Positions 8,430-17,644 of a DNA stretch of 64,000 bases are shown here, in pieces. The translations under genes were made by a program, and so were the position numbers. The DNA is from Microcystis viridis FACHB-1342. Its GTDB lineage: Bacteria > Cyanobacteriota > Cyanobacteriia > Cyanobacteriales > Microcystaceae. Numbering within the stretch: the first letter of the stretch is position 1; every line of letters starts with the position of its first letter. Below the pieces are notes generated by a model. The model made no database searches. It saw only the letters and a program-made list of their open reading frames with translations, and was not told the origin of the DNA. Location of the stretch: assembly GCF_014698335.1 (NCBI RefSeq), contig NZ_JACJSV010000008.1, forward strand, positions 26,993 through 90,992. Direction: 5' to 3'.

Positions 8430-9620
8430 TTATTTTTTGGCGGTTTTAACACAATCGAGGGTACGGACGATGGCGGCCGCTGCGTAGTTACGACGGGTGG
8501 GATCATTTGGTACAAAAGCACTACCCTGTTCGTTCAAGGGAGAGGCCACAGCGCAAAATCCCGACATCTGGGTAATTAAACCAGCGGCCCAATGACCAGA
8601 AGTATCGGAAAAATTGGCGGGGGTTTTAGTTTGGGCCAAATCGGGGGCTTGTTTTTGCTGAGTTTTCAGGTAGGTGGCGGCCTGTTTGAGGATCGCCATC
8701 AATTCGGCCCGGGTGATGGGGTCGCCCGGACGGAATTCGCCGTTAGCTTTGCCGGCAACAATACCATTAGCCCGGGCCCATTGGATTTTTTTGGCACTCC
8801 AACGCGTCGCGTCCACATCGTTAAAACTGCCGCTGCCGGGGGGAATCTCTTCTAGGTTAATTTTGGTGACAGTTCCCATCCCTTCAATAATCATCGAGAC
8901 GAATTGTTCCCTAGTGACGGGATTTTCGGGGCGGAAGGTGTTATCTTCTTTAAAACCGGCCACTATCCCAAGGGCGATCGCTTTTTCGATCTCAGTTTTA
9001 TAGATATCGCCGCTAATATCCCGGAAACTGGCCTCAGCAGTAGGGGGAGGAGAGGTTTCGTTGATAGGAGGTCTGCCGGCGGCTGCGAGAACTTCTGTTT
9101 CTTTGCCGCTAAAGTAGAAGTGGCCTAAACTTTTGCCTTGGAAAGTACGACGGCTAAATCTCCAACCCGGTTCGAGGATAATTTTCATAAATCCCGTTTG
9201 CATTCCTCGGGTTCTTCCCACCACTAATTCCGGTCTGCGAGCATCCCGGGGAGTTCCCACTAAGTATAATTCGCCATTGCGTTCCACAATACGCAGGATG
9301 TAATCTAGCCCAAAATCCCGGCCATCGAGACGGATAGAATAACCATTACTATCGGTGGCGCGGCGACAAATGCCGGTAAAGTCAAAGTTGAGAAGCAGCG
9401 GGTCGATCATGACGGGATTTGAGCCGCTTTCGCTCCAACACTTCTGTTTTCCCTGGATTTGTTCCAAGACTAGCAGGTCAAATTTATTACCTCCGTAGGG
9501 ACGAGCGATCGCTACTACCTGGGTCTGCTCGATGTCCTGTTCGTCAAAGTTGGCCGCTGGTGTGGCAGTTATGCCCAAGGTCATTAGGGCGGTTAGGGCG
9601 ATCGATAATCTAGCTTTCAT
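8430..9620 (-). CDS. SLH-domain envelope protein with DUF3747-like N-terminal region
   Basis: 396 residues. Residues 1-23 form a signal peptide (SIALTALMTLGITATPA). Residues about 25-175 resemble the DUF3747 region found in cyanobacterial SLH proteins (VVAIARPYGG, then GWRFSRRTFQGKSLGHFYF). Three S-layer homology modules follow: about 198-242 (FRDISGD to NPVTREQF), 266-310 (FNDVDATRW to DPITRAELMAIL) and a weaker one at 337-386. SLH modules normally anchor proteins to the cell wall or outer envelope. It is monocistronic and divergent from tamB across 460 bp. The substrate or role of the N-terminal region is unknown. Confidence 0.88.
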   Translation of the reverse strand: MKARLSIALTALMTLGITATPAANFDEQDIEQTQVVAIARPYGGNKFDLLVLEQIQGKQKCWSESGSNPVMIDPLLLNFDFTGICRRATDSNGYSIRLDGRDFGLDYILRIVERNGELYLVGTPRDARRPELVVGRTRGMQTGFMKIILEPGWRFSRRTFQGKSLGHFYFSGKETEVLAAAGRPPINETSPPPTAEASFRDISGDIYKTEIEKAIALGIVAGFKEDNTFRPENPVTREQFVSMIIEGMGTVTKINLEEIPPGSGSFNDVDATRWSAKKIQWARANGIVAGKANGEFRPGDPITRAELMAILKQAATYLKTQQKQAPDLAQTKTPANFSDTSGHWAAGLITQMSGFCAVASPLNEQGSAFVPNDPTRRNYAAAAIVRTLDCVKTAKK

Positions 9621-10080
9621 GATCTTTATCTATAAGACGATTTTTGCAGTAAAAATAATAGACGTGCTAATCCCACTATTCTAAGACTGAATACTTCCGG
9701 TTGTTGTTCCAGACTGCGCCGGATTGTTGTCTGTCTGCACAACTTTTCTCTCAATCTTCAATTTCCAAACCTATTGATCCTAGCAATATTCTGCTTGAAC
9801 TGGTGGGTTGATCAATATTAATTCGGTTAGCTGTTGAAACTGGCGAGATGTTGGCGAATTGTTGAAAATTTTAGCCAGCCATTCGAGTCTTAGGCTAAGA
9901 TGGGGAGAGAGGCTTTTAATTGGCCGCAGCCCTTGACTTCCCCACAGGATTTAAGCCCAATAATTGCCTAAAAAATGGCAATTAATCGATTGAGGGCTAT
10001 CAGTGCCGCGGTGAATTATCATAGTTCATTAGCTCTGGTGAGCCATTGCCCTTTCTTTGGTGTGTGTGAGGTAGACAATT
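9621..10080. other. 460-bp divergent intergenic region
   Basis: It separates the SLH gene and tamB, which point away from each other, so it must hold both promoters. I see no open frame, strong hairpin or RNA gene in it. Confidence 0.4.
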
Positions 10081-13000
10081 ATGAGTAACTCCCCCGGTGA
10101 TCCTTCTCCTCGTCCTAATCTTTTTCTGAGTATCGGTCGATTTGTCCGCCGGCCTTCTACTTTAATTGTCGGGGGAATTACTCTCCTAGGAATTACCTCC
10201 CTTGGCTATTTTACGACTCGTTATTTAGTTTATGAACGTCTAACCCCAATTTTAGACAATATCTTCAGTGAAATGCTGCACAGACCTGTCAGGGTAGGTA
10301 AGATAGAGGGCTTTTATTTTAATCGCATTCGTATCGGTAAATCGGAAATTCCAGCTACGGCCAATTCTGCTGATAGTGTATCTGTTGATGCGATCGAATT
10401 GGGATTAAATCCGCTGCCCTTACTTTTAGGTCTGCCGCTGCCAGTTGATGTCAAGTTAATTAATCCCAGTATTTATCTCGATCAGGATAAAAATGGTCAA
10501 TGGCTCGATAATTTAGAAAAAATAGCTAGTAACTTAGATCGGGAGGCACTCATCAGGTTAAACCTGGGTTTTCAGGTGGAGAAGGGAGACATTACTATCC
10601 AACCCTATGCCCTGAAAAAACCGATAGAAATTAAGGCCAATGGTCAGGGAAGATTCATCGATAATCAAAGGCAACCTCTCACCTACGATTTTAGCGCAGA
10701 AATTCTCAAAAGTCAAGTAAAAATTCAAGGAGAAACGGCGTTAAAAACGGGCGAAAGTCAAACTAATCTTCAGATTGATAGTTTGAACTTAAATGAACTA
10801 TTAACTTTAATTCCTCGGAGCAATTTCCAATTAAATCAAGGACAAGTAAATGCTAATATTGCTCTCAATATTCCCAGTTGGGCAAAGCTAAATCAAACCG
10901 AAGGAAATGGCAATTTTCAGGTGACAGATTTGGCGGGAAAATTCCAACCGTTCCAGTATCCAATTAAGCTAACAACTAAGTTAAATTTACAGGGAGATAA
11001 AGTATTAGTCGAACAGGCGACCGCAAGTATTGGCAAGATTAAAACTGAGGTGAAGGGAGAAGTAAATTGGCAAACTGGTTATCATCTCAAGGTCGCGCTA
11101 GAATCGGTGGATTTACAACAGCTTTTAAGAATTATTTATCTGCAATCACCTCTAGATTTACGGGGAGAGGCACGCTCTACTTTTCAAGTGACGGGAAAAT
11201 TAGATCAACCTCTAATTAAAGGAACCGTTAGCAGCAGCAAACCGATTATTTTTGAGCAAATTCCCATTCAATCAATAACCAGTAATTTTCAAACAAATCT
11301 CAATCGTCTTAGTTTAGATAAAATTCAAATTAAACCCGTCGCAGGTGGAGAAATTAAAGGAGAAGGAAAATTGCAATTAAATATTCTGCAATCCCTGCAA
11401 AAAAATCAACCTCTTGACGGGACAAAAATGCCGATTGATTTGAATTTACAAGCAAATTTTCCCACAAGAAAAATTTTATCTAAATTGGCCACAATTCCTG
11501 ATCAAATTAATATAAGCGATCTGCAAGCTAACATCAAAGCTAGAGGTAGTTTAGGACTGCCCCAATTATTAATTAATTGGCAAATACCCGCGGTTAATCA
11601 GTCAGGATTAATCAATGTTGCTGGGGAGGGCAAAGTATTTTTAGGAGGCAACAAAATCAATTTAACCGATACGGTCATTAAAACAAATACTGGCAAACTA
11701 CAGGTTAATGCTAATAGTGATTTTACTAGCAAATTAGTCCAAGCAAAAATCACGGGTAATAACTTTTTATTGACTCCTTTTGTGCCTATCTTTTGTCAAT
11801 ATGTAGATATTATTTGCCCCTACTTAGAAACCTTAGAACCCTTAAGTTTAGAGACAGCTAATATTCAAGTCAGTGGCAAAATTGATCAACTCAATGTTAA
11901 TACTTTAAACGGAATTGCTAACTTAAAAATTAGCAGTAAACAAGGCATAATTTTAGTCAATAGTCAAGTATCGCAAGGAAATCTTCAGGCTAAAGCTGTC
12001 TTAGCGGGATTGCCGATTAATTCCCTATTGCCTAACTTACCAACTCAGGTTAAATTAACGCAATCGCAAATTAATTTACAGGGTTATTTAGGGGAATTGC
12101 TGGATAATAAAAATAATATTTTCAGCAGTTGGCAAGGTCAAGGGAATATGGAGTTATTAGTAGATAATAATCCTTTAATTGCCACAGCCAAACTGAATCG
12201 AGGTTTCCTGACAGGAACAGTTAACACCGGGGGAATTAGTCTCAATCCTCTAGTGGAAAATTTAACAGTTCCCGTTAGTTTAGGCAGGACAAAAATCAGC
12301 TTTGCTGGTGGAATAAATTCTCTGATTAGTGGTACTTTAACGGATTTAAAAACTTGGCGCGGAGAAGGAGATATACAGTTATTTGTCAATAATCGATTTT
12401 TAAGAACGACAGCCCAACTGGAACAAGGTATTTTAAGCGGTATAATTAATACGACTGGGATTAACTTAAATCCGTTTTTACCCAAGATAAATATTCCTGT
12501 TAGTCTAGGAAAAACCCAAGTCAATTTCACTGGTGCAATCAATAATTTACTAGCGGGGAAAATACCAAATCTGTCCACCATCAATGCTAGAGTAAATACT
12601 CGCTTGTTAGTGGATAATAATCCGATTAATACTGATATTCAGTTAAACAAAGGTATTTTTAATATTCTTGGTAGTTTAGAGCGTTTTCAGACTAATATTC
12701 CCCTAGCGTTGAATATTTACCAAACGAAGTTTCAAGCAACAGGAAATGCCCAAACTATTTTCGACTCTCTGCTAGAAAAACGACTGAACTTAAGCAGTAT
12801 TAAAGCAGTTTTTAACTCTCGTATTAATGTAGCTAAAGGAGAGATTAAAGCTAAGGCACAACTGAATAATAATTTCTGGCAAAGTGATATTATTGCCGCT
12901 AATCTTGATCCCGCTGTCCTACTAAGGCAATTGGGGGGAGTAAAATCAATCTCGATTCCTAACCTAGATTTTAGTGCCAATTTAGCGGGAAATATTAAAG

Positions 13001-16000
13001 AAATTTGGCAGGGAGTAACACCAATTCAGATTAATAATCTTTCGGCACAGTGGGGAGAAAATAGCTTTAATGTGCGAGGAAATATTCTTTTAGCTAATCT
13101 TACCAGTCAACCCGATATCGCTGAGGTTAACTTAAATCTACAGGCAAAAACCGACCTTGCTGCTGTACGGCTAACTCAGATTATATCGCTTTTACCGATT
13201 GATTCTAACCTAAAACCCAAAGAATCGACACTAACAGGGATCGGAGAATTTCAAGGACAAATCACGGGAAAAAATCTCTTAAGTGCTTGGCAAAAAGTGG
13301 GAAATATACGAATCAAAGGAGATATAAATTTAGCTAACTTTAGCATTAATGAGCGACTCTTTGAACCCCTACTAAAAGGAACAATTCAAGCAGGAATCGG
13401 TCAAAATATTAGTTTAAATCTGCGGGGAAATCAGGACATTATTAACCTAACTTTCGATCCTTGTCAACAAAATAATTGTCTGCTGCCCTATCTTCCCTTA
13501 GGGATAAATATTCGCCAAGCTTTTGGAAATAAAACTCCTTTTTTAGCAACAGCTAAACGAAGCGGAGAAAATTTAAATGTTCAGATTGCCGATTTTCCCC
13601 TAGAAATCCTGAAAATATCTCCGACGGCAGCCTACAATATTCTGGGGATTATTACTGGCCAATTGAGTGCTAATTTAGACATCAATTTATTTAACCTACA
13701 GGGTGAGGGACAACTAGAGATTAATCGACCTAGTTTAGGTAACTTAATCGGGGAAAAATTAACGGCAAATTTGGTTTATCGGGATTCTATAGTTCAACTG
13801 CAAGAAGGTAGTTTACAAGCGGGTGCAAGTCAATATAATCTGCAAGGTTTATTTAATTGGCGAACCCAGGAAATAGAAGCTAAACTCAGGGTAGATCAAG
13901 GTTATATTCAAGATTTATTATCAGTTGCTAGTATCTATGATTTAACCAGTTTAATCAACTTTTTCTCCTCTGAGAATAACCCAGCTATTCAACTTAGTCC
14001 CCTAGTAGTAGGTAATCCCGAAGCTTCCCTAGCAGAACAGGTAAATTTGCGGGCAAAAATTGAAGAAATAATCCAGCAATTAGCAGGGGAAAGGGGGGTA
14101 GTTGGGATACCGTCTGAACTAGATTTTCGTGGTCGCTATCAAGCAAATATAGCCTTAACTGGGACTTTAAAAAATCCCGATCTTAGCGTACAATTTCAGG
14201 GCAATCGATGGGAATGGCGACCCCAAAGACCGACAGTAAATATTGTTAAACCTCTCGGAATTGTCACCACCGATACCCAATTAATTCCCATTGATGAAGT
14301 AACAATTAATCTTAACTTAAATCGTCAGTTGCTCAGGATAGAACCGATTAGATTAAAATCACGAGATTCTTCCGTATTTTTAGCGGGTGATTTTTCCTTA
14401 AAAAAAGTAGAGGGGACTTTTGCCGTGGAAAATCTTTCTCTCGATCTCTTGAGAAATTTTGTGCAGTTTCCCTTGGATGTATCTGGTAGTCTAAAAACTC
14501 AAGGTCAAATTACAGGAACTTTATTAAATCCTCGTATTCAGGGTAACTTTGGCTTTATTGATGGTGCAATTAATGCCCAAAATATTAATCAAGATATAAT
14601 TGGTTTATTTACCTATAATCAGTATCGTTTTGATTTGCGGACAACCTCCTCCGAATCAATCCAACTCTATGCCAGCATTCCCTATCCTCCCTTACCGAGT
14701 AATGATCAATTAAAAATCCAAGCAAAATTAGGAACCGATGCACTCAAATTAATTGAAGCTATCAGTCAAAACGCCATCGAATGGGTTAAAGGTGAGGGAG
14801 AGGTAGTTCTTTCAGCGACGGGAAGATTAGATATAAAAGAAGGCTTAAAAATCAAAGATTTAGAAGCAAATGGTATAGTTACTCTCAATAATGCCGCTAT
14901 CCGCAGTGTTGCTTTTCCAGAGATTTTAACCGTAAATGGCCGCATTGGGTTAACCCCTGAAAGCTTAACAGTAGAGGAATTACAAGGCTCGATCGCTGAC
15001 AGACAAATTTCTGTGGTGGGAGTTTTACCTTTCTTTCAAGCCATCAAAAATAATCCTAATCCCTTAACAGTTAATATTCAAGAGGGAGATATAGCAATTA
15101 ATGGTCTTTATCGGGGATTAATTGCTGGGAATGCCATGGTAACGGGAACAATTCAACAACCAATTATCGGGGGTAATGTACGTCTTTCTCGGGGTAAAGT
15201 TTTTCTTCCTCGCACCCCAGAAATTAATCAAGAAACGGATAAACCAGTGAGTCGCTGGCTGCAGCCTCTCAACATTCCTCAGACGACCAATATTACTCCA
15301 GTTTTAAATAATTTCCAAGTGTCTTTAGCGGGATTATCCATCGAACAAGAACCTTTGTATCAATTTGATTTTAGTGGTGCTTTAACCTTGAACGGTTCGC
15401 TCACTTCACTGGAGAAATTACAAACCAATGGAGTGATTAATCTCGATCGGGGACGGGTTAGCTACATCGATACTCGTTTTCTTCTTAACCGACGCAATCA
15501 AAATGTTATTGTTTTTGATTCTAGTCGCGGGTTGGGACTTTTTAATCCCTTTGTTGATATTCAACTGCGAACAATTCTCAGCGAATTTTCTCAATCTCGC
15601 GATTTTGCTATCTCCCGTCCGGGGGGGGATTTTCCTAGTAATGAAATTCCCGATGATAGTCTGAATCGCATTCAAAGGATCGATGTCACCCTCAGCGTTG
15701 AAGGGGAATTAAACCGCTTGCTACCAAATTTAGGCCGTAATATTAATGAAGTGTGCCAAATTCGTCCCAATAGTCCCCCTTTTCCCCTAGAGGAAAACTA
15801 TACAAATGCAGAATTACAAAAAGCTGCTAATTGTTTACAAGGAGTGGCTTTTGCTAGAGGTGAAGATGAGGGATTGCTTAATACTCCCCTAGTTAAATTA
15901 ACTAGCACTCCCCCCCGCAGCCAAGGGGAAATCGTTCGACTGTTGGGGGAACAATTGCTGTCGGTTTTTAATGGTTTACAGGGGAAAAACACAGAACAAT

Positions 16001-16218
16001 TAATTCAGTTTGGAGTGGTTCAGTTGGCGATTCCCCTCTTAGCTCAAGGAGTCGTGTATGATGTGGAGAATGCGGTTAGTAATGCGATTGGAGCAACGGA
16101 TTTTAATATTCTTCCCAATTTGGAAACCGTCTATCGAGTTAATTCCCAGTCTTTTATCCGCTTCTCCTACGATTACAATTTGAATGAGTTTACCGTCCGC
16201 TATCAAACTCAATTTTAA
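10081..16218 (+). CDS. TamB-like translocation and assembly module / DUF490 protein
   Basis: 2045 residues. One transmembrane anchor near residues 22-45 (STLIVGGITLLGITSLGYF) precedes a very long region of beta-strand-rich AsmA/TamB repeats and the C-terminal DUF490 domain (roughly 1600-2045, ending LPNLETVYRVNSQSFIRFSY). Proteins of this class span the periplasm as a hydrophobic groove and act in outer-membrane protein assembly or lipid transport between membranes. Residues about 683-860 contain three units of about 75 residues (W-G-G-x-L-x-V-x-N, then PVSLG), a recent internal duplication. Start ATG at 10081. It is monocistronic. The name tamB is by domain only. Confidence 0.9.
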   Translation: MSNSPGDPSPRPNLFLSIGRFVRRPSTLIVGGITLLGITSLGYFTTRYLVYERLTPILDNIFSEMLHRPVRVGKIEGFYFNRIRIGKSEIPATANSADSVSVDAIELGLNPLPLLLGLPLPVDVKLINPSIYLDQDKNGQWLDNLEKIASNLDREALIRLNLGFQVEKGDITIQPYALKKPIEIKANGQGRFIDNQRQPLTYDFSAEILKSQVKIQGETALKTGESQTNLQIDSLNLNELLTLIPRSNFQLNQGQVNANIALNIPSWAKLNQTEGNGNFQVTDLAGKFQPFQYPIKLTTKLNLQGDKVLVEQATASIGKIKTEVKGEVNWQTGYHLKVALESVDLQQLLRIIYLQSPLDLRGEARSTFQVTGKLDQPLIKGTVSSSKPIIFEQIPIQSITSNFQTNLNRLSLDKIQIKPVAGGEIKGEGKLQLNILQSLQKNQPLDGTKMPIDLNLQANFPTRKILSKLATIPDQINISDLQANIKARGSLGLPQLLINWQIPAVNQSGLINVAGEGKVFLGGNKINLTDTVIKTNTGKLQVNANSDFTSKLVQAKITGNNFLLTPFVPIFCQYVDIICPYLETLEPLSLETANIQVSGKIDQLNVNTLNGIANLKISSKQGIILVNSQVSQGNLQAKAVLAGLPINSLLPNLPTQVKLTQSQINLQGYLGELLDNKNNIFSSWQGQGNMELLVDNNPLIATAKLNRGFLTGTVNTGGISLNPLVENLTVPVSLGRTKISFAGGINSLISGTLTDLKTWRGEGDIQLFVNNRFLRTTAQLEQGILSGIINTTGINLNPFLPKINIPVSLGKTQVNFTGAINNLLAGKIPNLSTINARVNTRLLVDNNPINTDIQLNKGIFNILGSLERFQTNIPLALNIYQTKFQATGNAQTIFDSLLEKRLNLSSIKAVFNSRINVAKGEIKAKAQLNNNFWQSDIIAANLDPAVLLRQLGGVKSISIPNLDFSANLAGNIKEIWQGVTPIQINNLSAQWGENSFNVRGNILLANLTSQPDIAEVNLNLQAKTDLAAVRLTQIISLLPIDSNLKPKESTLTGIGEFQGQITGKNLLSAWQKVGNIRIKGDINLANFSINERLFEPLLKGTIQAGIGQNISLNLRGNQDIINLTFDPCQQNNCLLPYLPLGINIRQAFGNKTPFLATAKRSGENLNVQIADFPLEILKISPTAAYNILGIITGQLSANLDINLFNLQGEGQLEINRPSLGNLIGEKLTANLVYRDSIVQLQEGSLQAGASQYNLQGLFNWRTQEIEAKLRVDQGYIQDLLSVASIYDLTSLINFFSSENNPAIQLSPLVVGNPEASLAEQVNLRAKIEEIIQQLAGERGVVGIPSELDFRGRYQANIALTGTLKNPDLSVQFQGNRWEWRPQRPTVNIVKPLGIVTTDTQLIPIDEVTINLNLNRQLLRIEPIRLKSRDSSVFLAGDFSLKKVEGTFAVENLSLDLLRNFVQFPLDVSGSLKTQGQITGTLLNPRIQGNFGFIDGAINAQNINQDIIGLFTYNQYRFDLRTTSSESIQLYASIPYPPLPSNDQLKIQAKLGTDALKLIEAISQNAIEWVKGEGEVVLSATGRLDIKEGLKIKDLEANGIVTLNNAAIRSVAFPEILTVNGRIGLTPESLTVEELQGSIADRQISVVGVLPFFQAIKNNPNPLTVNIQEGDIAINGLYRGLIAGNAMVTGTIQQPIIGGNVRLSRGKVFLPRTPEINQETDKPVSRWLQPLNIPQTTNITPVLNNFQVSLAGLSIEQEPLYQFDFSGALTLNGSLTSLEKLQTNGVINLDRGRVSYIDTRFLLNRRNQNVIVFDSSRGLGLFNPFVDIQLRTILSEFSQSRDFAISRPGGDFPSNEIPDDSLNRIQRIDVTLSVEGELNRLLPNLGRNINEVCQIRPNSPPFPLEENYTNAELQKAANCLQGVAFARGEDEGLLNTPLVKLTSTPPRSQGEIVRLLGEQLLSVFNGLQGKNTEQLIQFGVVQLAIPLLAQGVVYDVENAVSNAIGATDFNILPNLETVYRVNSQSFIRFSYDYNLNEFTVRYQTQF

Positions 16219-16300
16219 GGTAAGATTGAGAGATATAGGAGAGTTCAGAAGTTAGGAGACAAGGCAAAATTAGGTTATACTTCATCTTACTTGATATTCT

Positions 16301-16792
16301 ATGATTATTCGCGAGGCTAAAGAAACAGATTTACCAACAATTATCGAGATTTATAATGCTGCTGTTCCCACTCGCAAGGCAACCGCAGATTTAAAGCCTA
16401 TTTCCCTCGAAAGTCGGCGAGAATGGTTTAAAAAGCACGATCCTGAACAGTATCCCATTTGGGTAATAGCGATCGAAGGTCGGGTGGTGGGTTGGCTAAG
16501 TTTACAGATGTTTTATGGTCGTGTCGCTTACCAAAAAACGGCAGAGGTTAGTTTATATATTTCCCCCGATTATCAAGGTCGTGGAATCGGTAAATTATTA
16601 GTAGAATATGCCCTGAATTGCTGTCCGAAATTGGGTATATCTAATCTTATCTGTATTATTTTTGCCCACAACCAGGCCAGTATTCGTCTCTTTGAAAAAT
16701 TCGGCTTTCAACGATGGGGTTATTTACCCCAAATTGCCGCTCTAGACGATTTTCTGGCTGATGTGGTCATTTTAGGGAAAAAAGTCGCTTAA
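16301..16792 (+). CDS. GNAT family N-acetyltransferase, phosphinothricin acetyltransferase-like
   Basis: 163 residues of a single GNAT fold: MIIREAKETDLPTIIEIYN at the N-terminus, a region (RREWFKKHDPEQYPIWV) typical of the phosphinothricin/methionine sulfone acetyltransferase group, and the acetyl-CoA binding loop in YQGRGIGKLLVEYAL (Q-x-x-G-x-G/A). The C-terminal NQASIRLFEKFGFQRWG strand-helix is also characteristic. It would transfer acetyl from acetyl-CoA to an amine; the substrate is unknown, probably an amino-acid analogue. A fragment of the 97-bp dispersed repeat (about 16265-16288) lies just upstream. Confidence 0.88.
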   Translation: MIIREAKETDLPTIIEIYNAAVPTRKATADLKPISLESRREWFKKHDPEQYPIWVIAIEGRVVGWLSLQMFYGRVAYQKTAEVSLYISPDYQGRGIGKLLVEYALNCCPKLGISNLICIIFAHNQASIRLFEKFGFQRWGYLPQIAALDDFLADVVILGKKVA

Positions 16793-17134
16793 ATAGGCAA
16801 TTTCTCCATAGCTAGACTAAATTCTAGACTTAATTGAATATCAGTATTTTCTGGTTCGCCTAGAGATGATTTCTAGGTGAGAGAAAAGAGATAGTATTTA
16901 TGGCTCTTCCTTAGCATAATTTTTTCCTCATCAAGAAACTACTATCAAGGCTTAAGTTTTCTTACCAGACTCAGTTAATTTATCGATTAGGTCAAGCTGT
17001 GTATCGAGATCATCCCAGATATCCTATACTTATTTTACAGCGTTTCTGGTCAAGACGAAGTATAACCTAATTTGGTATCGACCATCGACTCCCCAAAAAG
17101 GAAAACTTTGTACATCATCATTAAGATAACTGCT
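16793..17134. repeat. Intergenic region with a copy of the 97-bp dispersed element
   Basis: No gene seen. Bases 17036-17134 are a full copy of the dispersed element (begins TACAGCGTTTCTGG, ends TTAAGATAACTGCT), running up to the start codon of the next gene. Other copies: 22000-22235 (split), 34138-34214 and 52648-52745. Confidence 0.8.
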
Positions 17135-17644
17135 ATGACCATGAATAATTTTAAAATACTGCTCATCGGCTATGGTAATACTTTAAGAAATGATGACGGA
17201 GTGGGAGTGAGAATAGCCGAAATTATTGCCGAGGAGAATTGGTCTAATCTAGAGGTCATCGCTACCCATCAATTGACTCCTGAGTTAGCGGCCGATATAG
17301 CTGATGCTTCTCTAGTTATTTTTGTTGATGCGGTATTATCTAATCAAACTGATATCCAGATAGAAAAATTAGCGGCAGTTACCGAATGGAATAATTTCGG
17401 TCATGCAGAAAGTCCTGCTTCTTTATTAGCATTAACTCAAGCAATTTATCAACAAACTCCTAGGGCCTGGGGAATATTTATTCCTGCTATTAATTGTGAA
17501 TTTGGTGAAGAATTATCAACAATAACTCAAAAGGGCTTGACAAATGCGATTAAAGCTATTAGGAAAATTATTACTTCTGAGGATTTGACTGAATACCAAA
17601 AGCAGGACTTTGATAATCTTCCGGCAGATAATTTTCAGGAATAG
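17135..17644 (+). CDS. Hydrogenase maturation protease (HoxW/HupW type)
   Basis: 169 residues from ATG 17135 (or ATG 17141). The nickel-dependent endopeptidase motif GYGNTLRNDDGVGVRIAE includes the conserved Asp, followed by HQLTPELA, VIFVDA and the GHAESPASLLAL segment. These proteases trim the C-terminus of the [NiFe] hydrogenase large subunit after metal insertion. The HQLTPELA form is typical of cyanobacterial HoxW/HupW proteins, but no hydrogenase gene is present in the window, so I do not assign a symbol. An in-frame upstream start at 17072 lies inside the dispersed repeat and is unlikely. The 3' end overlaps the MscS gene by 74 bp, tail to tail. Confidence 0.85.
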   Translation: MTMNNFKILLIGYGNTLRNDDGVGVRIAEIIAEENWSNLEVIATHQLTPELAADIADASLVIFVDAVLSNQTDIQIEKLAAVTEWNNFGHAESPASLLALTQAIYQQTPRAWGIFIPAINCEFGEELSTITQKGLTNAIKAIRKIITSEDLTEYQKQDFDNLPADNFQE

